Shown piece after piece: positions 6,717-7,483 of a stretch of DNA of 7,483 nt (the first letter of the stretch is position 1; each line of letters begins with the position of its first letter). The stretch spans positions 1 through 7,483 of the forward strand of contig JAUQWR010000521.1 in assembly GCA_030835065.1 (NCBI GenBank). The letters are read 5' to 3'. The notes under the pieces were generated by a model. The model had not been told where the DNA came from. It saw only the letters and a list, made by a program, of their open reading frames with translations, and searched no databases. A program made the position numbers and the translations under genes. The DNA comes from Candidatus Kapaibacterium sp. (lineage in GTDB: Bacteria; Bacteroidota; Ignavibacteria; Kapaibacteriales; UBA2268).

Positions 6717-7483
6717 TTATTGATTGTCGAGCCAGCAAAGCATATCATTAATACTAGCTTTAGCTAATGCTATGCACAAATCAGCAGCTCCATAATATAG
6801 AAACAAAGTATCTAAATCATCTGCAATAGTATAACCACAAGGAAAAACAACTTTATCGACATCACCAAAAAGTTCGTAATATAATTCAGGAGCAAAAAAC
6901 CAATCATTAGATCTTTTCAAGCATTTTTCAGGATTATCCAAATCCAAAAGAGCCAAACCAAGTCTATAAATATTACCTGAAGATTTTTCGCGAACTCCAT
7001 GATAAATCATTAACCAGCCTTTAGAAGTGAGAATTAGAGGAGTTGACAGACCAATTTTGTTTGCATCCCACCAACCACCTTTTCTAGCTTCAAGAATTAA
7101 TTTATGATTGCCCCAATGCTTAAGATCGGGAGAGTAAGAAATCCATATATGAGCACGAGGAGAACTCACAGGTCTATGAATTAAAGCCCAAAGCCCATTA
7201 ATTCTGTAAGGAAGAAGCGAAGCATCTTTATCTTCAGGAGGCATAATAATTCCAATCCTTTCAAATTCAATGAAATCTTCAGTAAAAGCAAGAGCAACAC
7301 CTGGACCGTCTCTAGAAAAAGCAGTATATACAATTGCATATTTTCCAAGTTCATGTATAAATGTAATTCTAGGGTCTTCAATTCCCCAAATTTCTTCAGG
7401 GTGATTAATCGTATCAGGAAATAGTGTAGGATTTGAGTCGATTATCCAATTATCAACTCCATTTTTAGATCTTGCAGCACACA
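6717..7483 (-). CDS. GH130-family glycoside phosphorylase/hydrolase (N-terminus beyond window)
   Basis: The frame is open from the right edge to the TAA at 6719-6717, giving 254 residues; by family length about 60-100 N-terminal residues are missing. An ATG at 7244 is internal, because the conserved sequence continues upstream of it. Conserved GH130 blocks, numbered from the edge, are WGIEDPRIT (32-40), YAIVYTAFSRDGPGVALA (48-65), PPEDKDASLLPYRINGLW (81-98), IHRP (101-104), GGWWDANKIG (135-144), MIYHGV (158-163), and VVFPCG with YYGAADLCIALA near the end (211-240). The aspartate of the EDPR block belongs to the active site. The Arg of HRP and the His of YHG correspond to phosphate-contacting positions in characterised mannoside phosphorylases, so a phosphorylase is more likely than a hydrolase. 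Such enzymes cleave beta-mannosides and give a sugar 1-phosphate; the exact substrate cannot be read here. No signal sequence can be judged. Confidence 0.92.
   Translation of the reverse strand, partial: CAARSKNGVDNWIIDSNPTLFPDTINHPEEIWGIEDPRITFIHELGKYAIVYTAFSRDGPGVALAFTEDFIEFERIGIIMPPEDKDASLLPYRINGLWALIHRPVSSPRAHIWISYSPDLKHWGNHKLILEARKGGWWDANKIGLSTPLILTSKGWLMIYHGVREKSSGNIYRLGLALLDLDNPEKCLKRSNDWFFAPELYYELFGDVDKVVFPCGYTIADDLDTLFLYYGAADLCIALAKASINDMLCWLDNQ

Noticed and set aside
7242..7244. ATG as a possible start of a short 175-residue GH130 protein
   Set aside because: Conserved GH130 sequence continues without a stop upstream to the window edge, so this methionine is internal.
7181..7381. 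Minus-strand frame of 66 codons overlapping the GH130 gene
   Set aside because: It is in another frame of the same strand; the GH130 frame through this region carries the EDPR and TAFSRDGP blocks and is clearly the coding one.

Overview
This is an AT-rich window (roughly two thirds A+T) from a member of the Bacteroidota / FCB group, possibly an Ignavibacteria- or Kapabacteria-like lineage. That placement is an inference. It rests on two exported proteins with signal cleavage sites of the A-[YF]-S/Q type, a long DUF11-like surface protein, a PG_1098-type methyltransferase with a THUMP-like C-terminus, and two candidate promoters resembling the Bacteroidota TTTG/TAnnTTTG pattern. Clear GGAG or GAGG ribosome binding sites precede several genes, which is more than classical Bacteroidales usually show.

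Layout. Positions 1-2963 (minus strand) are one uninterrupted reading frame, cut by the left window edge. It encodes at least 987 residues of a secreted, cysteine-containing protein built from DUF11-like beta-sandwich modules. A 180-base divergent spacer (2964-3143) separates it from a plus-strand SAM-dependent methyltransferase (3144-4301). The stop codon of that gene abuts the stop codon of a convergent minus-strand gene for a small secreted helical protein (4302-4727). A very A-rich divergent spacer (4728-4882, about 88% A+T over most of its length) precedes a plus-strand radical SAM enzyme with an N-terminal B12-binding-like region and a DUF4070-like C-terminus (4883-6382). The last 20 bases of that gene overlap the end of a convergent minus-strand cupin gene (6363-6701). 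The cupin gene lies 15 bases downstream of a GH130-family glycoside phosphorylase/hydrolase gene (6717 to the right edge, 5' end missing).

How the genes relate. The only convincing transcription unit is GH130 followed by cupin, read leftwards, which suggests use of a beta-mannoside or related oligosaccharide. The other genes are single units in alternating orientation. The radical SAM gene uses isoleucine codons very differently from the adjacent cupin gene, which fits an acquired gene.

The window holds no CRISPR array, transposase, tRNA or rRNA that I can see. No stretch above 300 bases is gene-free. I found no defence locus or other strong candidate for a new multi-gene system. The most notable items are the orphan B12-type radical SAM enzyme on an A-rich segment, the cupin with a replaced metal-ligand position, and the near-palindrome in the divergent spacer.
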